From the NCBI GenBank assembly GCA_004835665.1, contig RBKR01000020.1, positions 682,001-746,000 of the forward strand: 64,000 nt of DNA, given 5' to 3'. Below the pieces are notes generated by a model. It worked only from the letters and a program-made list of their open reading frames with translations, was not told the DNA's origin and ran no database searches. This DNA is from Phoma sp. XZ068. Its lineage: Eukaryota; Ascomycota; Dothideomycetes; Pleosporales; Didymellaceae. The translations under genes and the position numbers were made by a program. The first letter of the stretch is position 1. Each line of letters opens with the position of its first letter. Of this stretch, positions 10,056 to 21,891 are shown piece after piece.

Positions 10056-13004
10056 ATGGCATCCAAAAGGAAGCACGCGGCCATGGAGCCAGAGGACATA
10101 GAGCCCATAGACCCGGCCGATGAGCTAATGTTCTTGTGCTTGGGCGGCGGTAATGAGGTCGGCCGGTCCTGCCATATCCTCCAGTACAAGGGCAAGACGG
10201 TCATGGTGCGCTTCCTCACTTTCAGAACGACTCGCAAGGTGCTGACTGAACTAGCTCGATGCCGGCATGCACCCTGCGTACGAGGGCCTTTCAGCTATGC
10301 CTTTCTACGATGACTTTGATCTCAGCACAGTAGATGTGCTTCTAATCTCACAGTATGTATACACACTTGCCCTTAGATCTAGCGTCGACATGGGTGGGCC
10401 AGGCGTATCACTGCAGTCGTACATGCATGGAGGACTATCTTGGGGCCAACGTCTTGTATATCAGAAACAATGGAATATCATTTGCACCTTCCAGTTCGAC
10501 TCCGGTGATGTGCCTCCTCACCCTGGCCCGCATGTATATAGCAGTCGAGCACCTCCGTTCTTCCTCTTGCCGCGTATAGCACCAAAGTATTTCATGGGCT
10601 AATCCACCATCAGTTTCCACGTCGACCATGCAGCCTCACTGCCCTACGTGCTGGCAAAGACGAACTTCAAGGGCCGAGTCTTCATGACACATCCTACCAA
10701 GGCCATCTACAAATGGCTCATCCAGGACTCTGTACGTGTTGGCAACATGTCAAGCTCGTCAGAAACCAAGATCCAGATGTACACCGAACAGGACCATCTC
10801 AACACCTTTCCTATGATCGAATCCATCGACTTCTACACCACACATACGGTTTCCGGGATACGAATCACGCCTTATCCTGCAGGTCACGTTCTTGGGGCAG
10901 CCATGTTTTTGATTGAAATTGCTGGCCTTAAGATTCTCTTCACAGGTGACTATTCACGAGAAGACGATCGACATCTGGTCTCTGCTTCGGTCCCAAAGGA
11001 AGTTAAAATCGACGTCCTCATCACCGAGTCAACATTTGGTATTTCTACACATACACCGCGCGTTGAGCGCGAGACACAATTGATGAAGGCTATCACCGAC
11101 ATCTTGAACCGCGGTGGTAGAGCCTTGCTCCCCGTGTTCGCCCTTGGACGAGCTCAAGAGCTGTTGCTTATCCTGGACGAATACTGGGGTAAGCACCCGC
11201 AGTACCAGAAGGTACCAATCTACTACAACTCCAGTCTGGCTCGAAGATGTATGCAGGTTTATCAAACGTATGTCGGTGCCATGAACGACAATATCAAACG
11301 CCTCACAAAGCAACGATTTGCCGAGGCTGAAGCAGAGGGTGATGTGGGACGCCGTGGAGCTTGGGACCTCCGTTTCGTACGTTCGTTGAAGAACCTTGAG
11401 AGGTTCGACGATATGAGTGGCTGTGTCATGTTGGCCTCGCCTGGTATGATGCAGTCTGGTACTTCTCGCGAACTTCTCGAGCGATGGGCCCCAGATCCAC
11501 GGAATGGCGTCATCATCACTGGTTATTCGGTTGAAGGCACCATGGCAAAGCAAATCGTCCATGAACCTGAGCAGATCCCAGCGATCATGACACGAGCCGC
11601 GAACAACAGTCGCCGTGTAGGCCAGAGGGAAAACGAGCAGATCATGATCCCCAGACGCTGTACAGTACAAGAGTACAGTTTCGCGGCCCACGTCGACGGT
11701 AAGGAGAACATGGAATTTGTACAAGAAGTTGCCGCACCCGTAGTCGTAAGTTTGACGCCCATTCACTTACATCAGGTGAGATCACCATTAACAATCGTCC
11801 AGATCCTCGTCCACGGTGAAAAGGGTAACATGACACGTCTCAAGTCGAAACTCCTCGGCTTCAACGCGCACAAAACAGTACCTACCAAGATCTACTCGCC
11901 TGCTAACTGCGAAGAACTCCGGATTCCCTTCAAGACCGACAAGATCGCCAAGGTCGTTGGCTCACTCGCCTCAATCCAGCCACCTTTACCTCGCTCCCTC
12001 AGAGCGCCTGGGGAAGAAGGTGAACCCGAAGACAACGAAGAAAACGATAACCCGGCTCTTATAAGTGGCGTCTTGATTCAAAACGACTTCAAGATCTCAC
12101 TCATGGCGCCCGAGGACCTGAAAGAATATGCCGGCCTTACCACAACCACGATTGTGTGCCGTCAGCACCTCACACTGTCAGCTGCAGGCACCGAACTCAT
12201 CCGCTGGGCGCTCGAGGGCACCTTCGGCGCCATCAAAGAGTCCGATATTACCGACGAGGCAGTCGACGGCAAAGAAACCAACGTCAACGGCACGAAAGAG
12301 GACGCGGACGAAGACATCAGCCGCACAAGCACACAATTCACAGTCATGGACTGCGTCGCCGTGCTCGTCAAGCCTGGTGGCCACGTCGAAGTGTCCTGGG
12401 AAGGCAATGTAATCAACGACGGCATTGCTGATGCTGTGCTCGCTGTCCTGTTCACTGTGGAGAGCTCTCCTGCTGCTGTTCGCCGTAAGCCCACCCCACA
12501 ATCCCGAGCCCTCTTCTCCAAAGGAACACAACTAATGAAACTGTTATAGAATCCTCCCGTCAACACTCCCACTCGCATGCCCACCCCGAGAAAGAGGAGA
12601 CAAAACACCACCCTCACGCCACATCTGATCCATCCACGCGCCTTGCACGCCTCCTCCTCTTCCTCGAAGCGCAGTTCGGCGAGGACGCCGTCTCACCAAT
12701 CCCATACCCGCGCTCTTCGCTCGCCAACCCATCGAACACAACTGCCACGAACGGGGCAGCAGAATCCGGCGAATCAGACCCCATGGACGTATCCGGCGAG
12801 ATCAGTGCAGAAGACAAGGCGGAATTGAAGCGTTTGCACAACCTTGGCATACCCGTTCCAGGTATCGAGATCAAATTCGACCGCTTCGTGGCACGAGTCT
12901 GGCTCGAGGATCTGGATGTCGAGTGCAGCAACAACGCGTTACGAGCGAGAGTGAAGGCTGTCGTAGAGAGGGGCGTGGAGACAGTCAGTGGACTGTGGCG
13001 GTAG
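10056..13004 (+). CDS. YSH1: mRNA 3'-end endonuclease YSH1 / CPSF73
   Basis: Five exons: 10056-10205, 10255-10352, 10614-11745, 11803-12484 and 12550-13004 (838 aa). YSH1 is the metallo-beta-lactamase/beta-CASP nuclease of the cleavage and polyadenylation factor and cuts pre-mRNA before poly(A) addition. Seen in the sequence: the N-terminal GGGNEVGRSC segment, the zinc motif HFHVDH (residues 83-88), beta-CASP hallmarks such as ALGRAQELLLIL, and a C-terminal domain containing LLLFLEAQFGED. The zinc motif is created only after splicing, because its first His codon is split by a 261-nt intron. The 57-nt intron at 11746-11802 is a multiple of three and free of stops, but its removal restores the conserved APVVILVHGE junction. 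Confidence 0.95.
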
Positions 13005-13581
13005 CTGCGAAGAGATTGTGCGGCACGAAACGTAGTAACATTTAGGAAAAGGGAAATTAACGGTAGAGACTGCCATAGGAAGAGAACACATGTATCTATA
13101 TCAGTAGTCACCCTGCATCTCATTCCCTCACCACATTCTACATATCGATCAATCTAGGAAGTAACCATATATTTCAATTCGTATTGTGTTTTAAGTCATT
13201 ATTACTATCAATCTACAAAACAAACAAACAAACAATCAATCAATCATGCTAGTCTCGCGAAAGTCGCTCACTCGCTCGTACACACGCAGCGCTGGAATGA
13301 TGCCCAAAGGTCGCGCTAGCAATACCAGAATGAAGAGTTTTGAGAACATAACGCTCGAGGAATATGCAGTACAGAGTAATAGTAAACGCGTGAAGATGAT
13401 ACAGCAATGCTTTTTGGACTTTTTGAAATCAAATGGAACGGAATGGGGAATGCAATGAACTTGACAAAACGTTTCAACTCCATCGCTGAACCGTGATAAC
13501 TCGTAAAAAACAATGATGAATGGAGTGTGTCACCGTCGATCGTCGAAATGCCTGGCCAAGCTTCCGCATTGCCAGCGTTGC
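13005..13581. other. Intergenic between convergent YSH1 and the MFS gene
   Basis: Shared 3' flank of two convergent genes, A/T-rich. A 70-codon ATG ORF (13246-13458, +) is present. It has no recognisable motif and begins right after the CAAA/CAAT repeat, so I do not call it a gene. Confidence 0.5.
13218..13245. repeat. CAAA/CAAT tetranucleotide microsatellite
   Basis: About four CAAA units are followed directly by about three CAAT units, in the 3' flank of YSH1. Confidence 0.8.
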
Positions 13582-15538
13582 TCAGACGTACTCCCTTGAC
13601 GGACGACCCGGTGTCTCGACGTCCCTAGGCGCACGAACAGGCACGATACTGCCGTAGTCCCTAGGCTCGTCTTCTTCCAGCAGACTCTCCATAATACTGC
13701 CGACATCCGTGTTGGTAACGGTCATAGCGTCGTCTTCCTCATCCAGCTTCTTGCGCATGCGGTATACCTGCACAGTGACGTATATGACGAGCGCAGTGCC
13801 GACGATGAAAGTCAGGCCTGCGAGCGCGGTGTTGACGGGGACAGGGTTGCCGTTGAAGGTTTTCTTGGTGAGGGCGTCGATGCCGGTTTGTGAGAGGTTT
13901 ATCAAGCCGGAGAAACAGATTATGGTGCCGTAGACGCGGCCGAAGGTTGCGAAGCCGAAGACTTTGGTCGCGTAGTCGGACATTGCGGAGTAGTATAGCG
14001 GACGCATGAAGACGAAGAGGAGGACGTTGATGTAGCCTGCCCAGAGGGTAGCAATGGATCCGATGATGCCGATGGCTGTGGCGATGATGACGATTATGAG
14101 GAGTACGCCGGGCGTGCTGACGTTGTCGAGGAGCATGCCGAGGAAGGGTGTGCTGAGGACGCCTCCGAGAGGAAGGGCCCAGTCGAAGAAGTCGTTGACG
14201 CGGGCAGCTAGGTCGATGGAGCCGAGCATGTACGCGTACTGCTCGCGAATGGATGCGATGAAGTAGTTCATGCGCACCATCTGCATGACGGTGAGCAGAG
14301 TCAATAGTATGAACCAGGGCGTGAGCATCTGCTCGATGGCAGTCTTGTTGTGCAGCGCACCCCATACTCCAGAAGCCTCGAGACTCTGTTCGTGCTGCTC
14401 TTCCTGCTTCTTGCGTGCGACTTCGTCGCCGACGAGCTGGTCGAGCTTGTTCAGACGCTTGCGGCGACGGACGCTGCGGTTTTTCCTACGTCTCCAGACT
14501 TCGTCATCAGGAAGGTCCTCATCTGAAGTGTGAACGTCTCGCTCAGTCTCTACAGCACGCTGGATCTTCATCTCCAGCTGAGGGACAGTCTTGTAGTTCT
14601 CAGTTGGTAAGAAAGTCAACTGAGCAATGACAATCGCTGCTGGAACAATGAGATAGAAGAGGAAAAACGTTTGCGGCTTGAAGGCCCCATCAGTACCCTC
14701 ATATGCAAGTCTGTAGAAGAGAAAGACAGCTGCAGAGGCATCAAAGGCACCAGTAACGAGCGCCACAATAGTGCCACCGTACTTTGGGAACGCGTTAGCA
14801 ATCTGAAACGATGGCAAGAACACGAATGTGCCTCCAAGCGCAAGGAAGAAATTTCCGATTGTATAGCCGTCGAACTCGTCGATCTGAAAAGCGAGGCTCA
14901 TTATAATGCTGCCAGCAGCAAGGCACGCCGAGCCAATAAGATAACAAACTTTTGGTCCATAGCGGTCCAGCATCGTTCCAACAACAAGCGCAGAGACATT
15001 GGCTGTAGTAGACGCGAGTGAAAAGAAAAAGTTGAGGCGCAGGTCCTGTTCGTAGCAGACTTCGATGTCCTCATCCAGCTCTTCTTGCGTGCAGAGATCT
15101 CTGTAGACGCCTTCTTTGATTAGAATGGGTTTGAGCGCTGCAAAACCAAAGACTATTCCGCTGGCAAACCAGCAGGCAAGGACGACAGCCAGGACTTGCG
15201 CTGTGTAGATCTTAGTGAAGTGGTCTTGTGACTCGGTCTGGGCGGGAATGCTTACCAGCACGTTTGAAGGTCGACACATGATATTGTGTTATACCGCCGT
15301 CAACGTCGCCTGCAACTGGTTCCTCTGGCTTATGGAGCGCATCGTAGCTGATTACACGTTTCACCGACTTGCCTGCCTGGAAAAAGCCTGCGTGCGAGTG
15401 TTGACTTAACAGAGAGAGCCGACGTTCCGAAGCTTGCTCTCGGCTTTCGAGCCGGTCTATCGGCGATAAGAACAAGTCGACGAGCGCCTCCTCTCGGTCA
15501 GTACCCTCTTGCTGCGTGACATGCTGGATCAGAGACAT
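13582..15538 (-). CDS. MFS transporter, FMP42/SLC43-like
   Basis: The transporter body (15210 down to 13582) encodes about 12 hydrophobic helices. The MFS hallmark between helices 2 and 3 (GTMLDRYGPK) and a long charged central loop after helix 6 are visible. The ensemble resembles yeast FMP42 and animal SLC43 transporters, suspected to move amino acids or similar solutes; the substrate here is unknown. An upstream frame starting at ATG 15538 reads like a native N-terminus (KRVISYDALHKPEEP). It should join the body through an intron, but the junction is unclear. The strong donor at 15255 gives the wrong phase with the acceptor at 15211, and the in-phase acceptor at 15225 leaves only 31 nt. 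Donors GTATAA or GTGTCG slightly upstream give normal intron sizes. The fallback start is ATG 15279. Confidence 0.8.
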
Positions 15539-16447
15539 GAAAAGCAGGAACAGAGAGCTTCGGGGCGCAGATGCAGGGCAAGAAAGGAGTTGTGTTTGGG
15601 GTCTGGCGGAAGAGTTCTCAATGGGAACTTAAGAAAGCGGGCGCCCGGGAAATTTGCCTTAGACCCTGCTGGTGCACGCGACAGCCGCAAGTCTGGATCG
15701 TGAGGTCACGCGTCAAGATACGGTGTGCTAACGCGAGAATCTTCGGCATTGTTCGAAGCAGGCACTGTTGCCCTGCATGGCATGTGTCAACGATGCTGCT
15801 GCTGTTGCGGCAATGCGTCGTGCAGTAAGTTGGTCGATATCGTATGTTGCAATAGTCGTGATTGGACGGCGGTTCTATTGTGGTTTTGCCGAAGACGCCA
15901 CACCATTGACGATCCACCGCACAACCCCAGCTTGTGCAAGTACCGACAGCGGCAGCATGGTTACTAAAGAACCCCCGCTGATAAGGCCGCGTACCAGCAG
16001 GCCGCGTGGATTGATAGGAGCTCGAGAGCTTGTGACGGCTCTTTGTAACAGCTGTGAATACTCGTACGATGAAGATGGACGATAGGTGCACAACCCCTGT
16101 TACTCAAGTAACCCTGGTCGAACAGCATGATCGCGAACCGTTCGTATGGATCCGCGGCATGGATGTGGATATCAGACAAATGCTGGGGATCGCAATGTGA
16201 AAAACCTGCTGGGAAATATCACATTTCGATAAGACTTTTTTAACAATGATATCGACAATGACCCAGGTCCCGGAGTCAAATGCTGAAAATCAATGTCAAA
16301 CGTGAATTGCATTGGTCAATGTCCTGTACCTTGTTACTCGACGCTGATATCACACTTTTACACTGCTTTGAAGGTCCTCTGCTATGTGACATGTGAACAC
16401 AATGGCTGCATAAAGGCAGCACTCTTTTGACCAATTGCTCTACACAT
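15539..16447. other. Intergenic, divergent promoters
   Basis: About 0.9 kb between the MFS gene and the helical protein gene. No coding signal is recognised; the short ORFs on both strands have incoherent compositions. Confidence 0.5.
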
Positions 16448-18037
16448 ATGCATAGACACAGACAGATGACCAAGCCTACCGTGTTTAAAAGGCGTGTACA
16501 ACACATAAGCAAAACGCTCATTCGAGAGCGCCTGGGATATGAGTATTCCTTAGAAGATACTGAATACGATGTTACCAGTCCTGAATTACCACGTGATGCT
16601 AAAGCTGTACCAAAGCGCGCATACGCAGAAAATCTACTGAGCTACAGGTCCTGGCTCGATGAGCTCTGCGAACAAGAGCAGGCTCGAATCAACGATGTCT
16701 TAGATACCGACCACAAGGGTTCTGTAGGATCGAACGACAGAGTTTCGCCTGACGCAGGTGGCAGGCATGAAGGTATTACTGACGCTATCCCAATGGATAC
16801 GACGGTGCTGCAGCGCATTCGTGAAGGGCGTGGACCGCGAGATGTAATACCTGAAGACCTTCTCGCACCCTTGCGTGCGACTGACCCTCCGGACCACGGT
16901 ACAGAAACATACAACGACATGCGAAACGTCCTCCTGTCGTGGAACGAGCGTATCCTTGGAGGTATAAGTGACGATGAGGATGCCAGAGAAATGTTAAGAG
17001 CTGCTATCGAGAGGCGAGGTGACCTGCTGAAGGGGTATTGTCATGGCCTTGACAGTGAACAGTCCCTTGCTGAATCTTCGAATGAGCTGCGATACGCTCT
17101 GAAAGCTTTGAAACCAGAGATTGCTAGGTTCAATACGCAGGAGAATTTCGACATCTTAGTAATCATGTGGGCGAATGTTCACGTCGCAGCACCAGACATG
17201 GACGATAACCTGAAGCTACTGACAATGAAGGCGCTGATAAATGAAATCGAATCGAAATTGAACCTGTCGAATGCTGGAAAGTTATCTGATTTGGCGCGGT
17301 CGTTAAGCTTAGCTGAACTCGAGCACGATACGGTTGCAATTGAGCATATAGTGTCGAAAACGGAGGCGTTCGAACGGAAAATGCGCCAGACAGTTGTCAA
17401 GAAGGTGGTTGAGAGGATCAAATTCACACGTCAAAGGCTGACGCAAGTCAAGTTGGGCGAGCTGCAGGAATTGGCTGAGCTGCAAGCAGCGCAGAAGTGT
17501 GCTGCTCACGAGAAACTGGGAGGGGATCGACTGTGGCAGGTTCAGAGCAGCGCCTATGATGAGGCAGAAGGTAACCTACAGCGAATTCTGCACCGACAAG
17601 TGCCCGAATTGGACGCGCACATTGATGTCGTACAAAGCAACGCGAATGCGCTGGCTGGTATGAGTGCCAGTTTGTTGTCTCGCGCCAAGGAAGCTGGTTT
17701 CTCCCTTGAAGATGAAAACTCATCGGAAATGTTCGAACTGGCGAACTCTGACGCGAGGACATACATAGCTGGAACAGTCACTGACATTCTCTATGCGCGA
17801 AATGAGGCTGCCAAGATGCTCGACCGGATGGACACCGTCGAGACCCATCTTGATGCAATGCTGGAGGCTGCAAAGAGCCAGTATCGAGAGTGTGAGGGAC
17901 TATTGCGCTTGCTTGACGCAGAAGAAACTCGCAGCACGAGTGGTGGTGTAGACGATGAGTATGCTGACAAGTACGGGCCTCGGCGAGAGAGTATATTGCT
18001 GATGGCGAGAAACATGCAGAGGTCCAAGAATGTATAG
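16448..18037 (+). CDS. Unknown helical/coiled-coil protein
   Basis: A single-exon gene of 529 aa counted from ATG 16448; a second in-frame ATG follows six codons later. I do not recognise the family. The protein is rich in Glu, Leu, Ala and Arg, has no signal peptide or transmembrane segment, and is predicted by eye to be mostly alpha-helical. Likely coiled coils lie around residues 270-370 (EAFERKMRQTVVKKVVERIK) and 380-480. The N-terminus is basic (FKRRVQHISKTLIRERLGYE) and the middle contains an acidic Asp-rich segment. Intact length and normal codon use argue for a real gene, possibly lineage-restricted. A cytoskeletal or structural role would be a guess from the coiled coil alone. Confidence 0.75.
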   Translation: MHRHRQMTKPTVFKRRVQHISKTLIRERLGYEYSLEDTEYDVTSPELPRDAKAVPKRAYAENLLSYRSWLDELCEQEQARINDVLDTDHKGSVGSNDRVSPDAGGRHEGITDAIPMDTTVLQRIREGRGPRDVIPEDLLAPLRATDPPDHGTETYNDMRNVLLSWNERILGGISDDEDAREMLRAAIERRGDLLKGYCHGLDSEQSLAESSNELRYALKALKPEIARFNTQENFDILVIMWANVHVAAPDMDDNLKLLTMKALINEIESKLNLSNAGKLSDLARSLSLAELEHDTVAIEHIVSKTEAFERKMRQTVVKKVVERIKFTRQRLTQVKLGELQELAELQAAQKCAAHEKLGGDRLWQVQSSAYDEAEGNLQRILHRQVPELDAHIDVVQSNANALAGMSASLLSRAKEAGFSLEDENSSEMFELANSDARTYIAGTVTDILYARNEAAKMLDRMDTVETHLDAMLEAAKSQYRECEGLLRLLDAEETRSTSGGVDDEYADKYGPRRESILLMARNMQRSKNV

Positions 18038-18546
18038 AGGGAGTGGTCGCGACTATGCTAGCTCTTTCTCGTATGTAGTCCATAGTAACTGGTGGCTTGC
18101 CCCGCTACAATAACAGCTCCTACTTGCCATTGATACGAAGGGCACATAGCTGTCAGGGCGCAGTGATGCTGGGTTGGTGTGCCGTGGTTGGTGTCTGCAT
18201 GATGCTCGCGACGGGCAGGTGCTACGGAGGAATGGAAATGGTTTGCAGTCCGAAGACCTGGCGACAGGACGCCTTCATATCCAGCTGCGCGATTATGGGC
18301 GTTGTTGAGCGTGCACGCTCCGTGCACGCTGAATGCGCAGTGACGTGATAGGTCCATGGCCCACACAGGGTGACGGGATTCGATAAGACTAATCCCGTTG
18401 GCTGGCCGGAAGAGATCGGGCCATACAGCTGGCGCCAAGCAAGTGCGGCTTCCGTTCTCCAGAAAACCTTTTGAGCCTTGAACTCACCCATCAACACCAC
18501 CAATCTCTCCACTCAACCCTCTGTCGTCCGTTCATCGTCGTTCAAC
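18038..18546. promoter_or_regulatory. Promoter region of the phosphate carrier gene
   Basis: About 0.5 kb without a gene. The last 60 bases before the ATG are pyrimidine-rich (CAACACCACCAATCTCTCC, then CAACCCTCTGTCGTCCG), a feature common at highly expressed filamentous-fungal genes. The start context is CAACATGTCC. Confidence 0.5.
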
Positions 18547-19757
18547 ATGTCCACCGCTCCTCCCCCAACTGCCACCGGCTCTGTCAAGGTCGACGCCGCC
18601 AAGGCCAAGCTCGCTGCCATGCCTGCGCCTGACGCGCCCACTGGTGTCGGTCTGTACTCGCGCTTCGCTTTCGCTGGTGCCGTCTGCTGCTCCGTCACTC
18701 ACGGTGCTCTCACCCCCGTCGATGTGTATGTCTCTACGCCCTCCAATGGCATTGTTGTGCGCCAATGGCTGCGTCGCAGTTTTTCCGGCGCAGCGCTGCA
18801 GCTTCGGCCGATGACGTGCGCGAACCCTGCTAACAGCCTCACAGCGTCAAGACCCGCATCCAGCTTGACCCCGTCACCTACAACTCCGGTCTGATCGGTG
18901 GCTTCCGCAAGGTCATCGCCAACGAGGGCGCTGGCGCCGTCTGGACTGGTTTCGGTCCCACCGCCGCTGGTTACTTCCTCCAGGGTGCCTTCAAGTTCGG
19001 AGGATACGAGTTCTTCAAGCAGCAGGCCATCAACAACCTGGGCTACGAGACCGCCTCCAACAACCGCACCGCCGTCTACCTCGCTTCCGCTGCCTGCGCC
19101 GAGTTCATTGCTGACATCGCCCTCTGCCCTCTTGAGGCCACCCGTATCCGTCTCGTCTCCGACCCCAAGTTCGCCAACGGTCTGATCGGTGGTTTCGGCA
19201 AGATTCTCTCCACTGAGGGTGTTGGTGCTTTCTACTCTGGCTTCGGTCCCATCCTGTTCAAGCAGTAAGTTCTTTAACCCTGCGCCGGGCCAAACCAAGC
19301 TGACACGTGAAAAGGATCCCCTACACTTGCGCCAAGTTCGTCGTCTTCGAGAAGGTCAACGAGGCCGTCTACACCGTCGTCGACAAGAGCAAGACCTCCA
19401 ACGGCATGCAGACCGTCTACAACCTCGGCTCCGGTCTCATTGCCGGTTTCGCCGCCGCCATCATCTCCCAGCCCGCTGACACCATGCTGTCCAAGATCAA
19501 CAAGACCAAGGGTGAGCCCGGTGAGGGCACCACCAGCCGTCTGATCAAGATCGCCAAGGAGCTCGGTCTCCGTGGCTCTTACAGCGGTATCGGTGCCCGT
19601 CTCTTCATGGTCGGTACCCTGACCGCTGGTCAGTTCGCCATCTACGGTAAGTCTTCAACTATATCCTCAACTCTGCCAGTAGCGCTAACAGCTTCAAGGT
19701 GACATCAAGAAGGCCCTCGGCGCCACAGGAGGTGTTGAGATTGCCAAGACCAGCTAA
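18547..19757 (+). CDS. MIR1: Mitochondrial phosphate carrier
   Basis: Four exons: 18547-18725, 18845-19264, 19315-19646 and 19699-19757 (329 aa, all phases consistent). This mitochondrial carrier family protein imports phosphate with protons across the inner membrane for ATP synthesis. Three repeats are visible: the first carries the signature PVDVVKTRIQ across the first splice, the second LCPLEATRIRL, and the third SQPADTMLSKIN, each followed by the usual G-rich segment. LYSRFAFAGAVCC starts the first helix. Codon use is strongly biased to C-ending codons, in line with high expression. The acidic/Lys ends typical of import-receptor-like yeast Mir1 are consistent with the identification. Confidence 0.96.
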
Positions 19758-20486
19758 GCGGTCGAGCGAGAAGAGGTGGTAGAGCGATGATACCAAGACA
19801 GCCACGACATTGGGTCTTTAGAGGAAGACTTTGTAGTGCACGGAAAAGGTCTTTCTTTTTTGCATATGGCTGGCATGGATATATTCCCATTTTCTGTTCA
19901 TGTGTTTGCGTTTTATTTGCCGCTTAGCTACTTGTACGTTCGGCCAGCCAGAAGTGGCACTTGTAACAGTACGGTTTTATGAGATTAGCTGCACAATAGA
20001 CGGAGCTCTTAATGACGTCATCAGGGTCCTTGGCGTGATATGAACATCGTTACAACTCTCAATTGTCGACATTGCTGGATTGTGGGAGGCAGCTAACGTG
20101 GGCCGGCCTGACATTTGAAAGCTTACAATCGCGTAGGGGACTACAGTTGGTTTTAGAGTATCTGGTATCACTGACCAATTAACACTGAACACTTTCAGCG
20201 CTAGCGATCGTGCCTGCGTCGAGAGACGGAGGACCCAATTCCTAAGTCCCAAATCCCAGATTCTCTAATTTGTGGGAAGCAGTCAACAGTTGCTTGCATG
20301 TGTTCAAGACCTAACAAGCAGTCTAGAGAATACAAATAGTTTCGATTTGTTCATAATCTTTCACCTGCACCCCAGCGCGCTAACAGCGAGGCGACCATAA
20401 ATGGAGGTTCTTTTGTGCGTCTTCTGTGCTTTCCATTCCCCTTCACTTATTCACTTCAATGTACAATACGACGACGTCCGGAGCAT
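19758..20486. other. Intergenic
   Basis: The 3' flank of the phosphate carrier and the presumed promoter of the kinase-like gene. Nothing is recognised; the only ORF above 90 codons (minus strand) has no coherent motif. Confidence 0.5.
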
Positions 20487-21582
20487 ATGGCCGCGGCACT
20501 CAAGATTGGACAACCTTTGCGGGGCCAATTGGGAACGTACACCATTTTAAAGAGTCTACATAAGAATGTTTAAGGTGCCAGGTAAGAACATGCTTCGCAG
20601 CTCTTCAATTATACTCACCTTGATAGCGGCACGGACATGAGAACAGTCATTGTCAAGACGGCGCCAATGAACCGCCTTAACAACGAACGAGAAATGTTAA
20701 GCATGCTGAAGGGCCACCCACACATTCGACCATTGCTTGATCAGATCGAAGAACCTTCAGCTCTGGTGTTGAAGTTCCTACAGGATAGTTTGCTGAAGGC
20801 GTCGAACACGAGAAGGTTGGAGAGGTCGGAGATTAAGTTCGTTGCCAGAGGAGTCCTTGAGGCATTGAACAGCATCCACGAAGCAGGTTATGTACATACA
20901 GGTCAGATTCAAGGATTGCATCTTCGAGGGAGGATAAAGTGTAGCTGACTTATTTGCAGATGTTAAACCTGATAACATCCTCATCAACTATGGCGACGGA
21001 ACGAATCGATTCAGCGAAGTACAGCTGGGTGATTGTGCAGACGCGTACCGTGTTGACCTAAATGCCGATCCATTCGAGGAGGGTCACATCATCGGTGCAG
21101 CCATTTTCCGCAGCCCTGAAGCAAACCTGCAACTCAGATGGGGACCAGCTACAGACATCTGGTCGTTTGGCGCTACAGTGAGTCCCCTCAACAACCCACA
21201 GAGCTCGACCGCCACTTGTAAGCCTGGCTAACTTTCATTACAGCTCATAAGTCTTATATGGGGCGAAGACTGGCATATCTTCATACCCAAGGGCTACTCA
21301 GTCGACGACCCGGATTTCCCCGCCAGGGTATTTCTCAAGCAAGCAACTATATTCGGCCCTTTCCCTCACAGTTATATGGACATTGCGGATGAAGAGAGGC
21401 TGGGCATCATTGCAGCTGTTGACAATTATATTCACGAGAATGGATTGCGGAAACCTTTCTCGAGGGCTGAAGATCCGGAACTTAGTGTAGAGGATAGGAC
21501 CTTCATCTGTAAGATCCTGAGGATGGATCCAAGGGACCGGCCCACGGCGAAAGAGCTGTTGGAAGATCCGTGGTTTGATTGA
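20487..21582 (+). pseudogene. Protein kinase-like gene interrupted by an in-frame TAA
   Basis: Four exons fit: 20487-20581, 20627-20901, 20960-21177 and 21244-21582; all introns are 45-66 nt GT-AG and all phases agree. Read through, it is a small fungal Ser/Thr-kinase-like protein of about 308 aa: glycine-loop region (GTYTILKSL), beta-3 lysine (VIVKTAP), alpha-C Glu (NEREML), catalytic loop (HTDVKPDN), APE-like (RSPEA) and subdomain IX (DIWSFGAT). Exon 1 contains a TAA at 20571-20573, just before the first intron, so a full-length product cannot be made from ATG 20487. Starting at ATG 20637 would drop the ATP-binding loop. DFG is replaced by DCA, found in some members of this family. It is either a recent pseudogene or a truncated pseudokinase. 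Confidence 0.7.
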
Positions 21583-21891
21583 ACTTTTGGCGTGTTTGTT
21601 GAAGCTGCGTCAAGAATGCACCCTCCCGGAGTGTTGTGCTTGGTCAACCTGAGAATGGGCATCTCGATCAACCGGAAGGCTACATGTAATTTTGGTCATG
21701 TTAGATGATTGCCTGATCAATACTGATGGGTTCCAGACGTGACTTTTCATAGTGAAGATTGGTAGCAGTGCGCAAAAAGTAAAGCTCGCATTCCACATTA
21801 TTAGTTATCGTACTTCGTTCGTTCATAGTCTTCATACCACCCGTAGCGCCAAAAGCCTCTTTACAGATCGGCCCTCCTAGCAACTCCAAAC

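Noticed and set aside
10267..10602. Extended reading of YSH1 exon 2 into the following sequence
   Set aside because: The translation past TCA-CA loses similarity, whereas splicing to 10614 rebuilds HFHVDH.
13246..13458. 70-codon ORF downstream of YSH1
   Set aside because: No motif, starts in a microsatellite and sits in a 3' flank.
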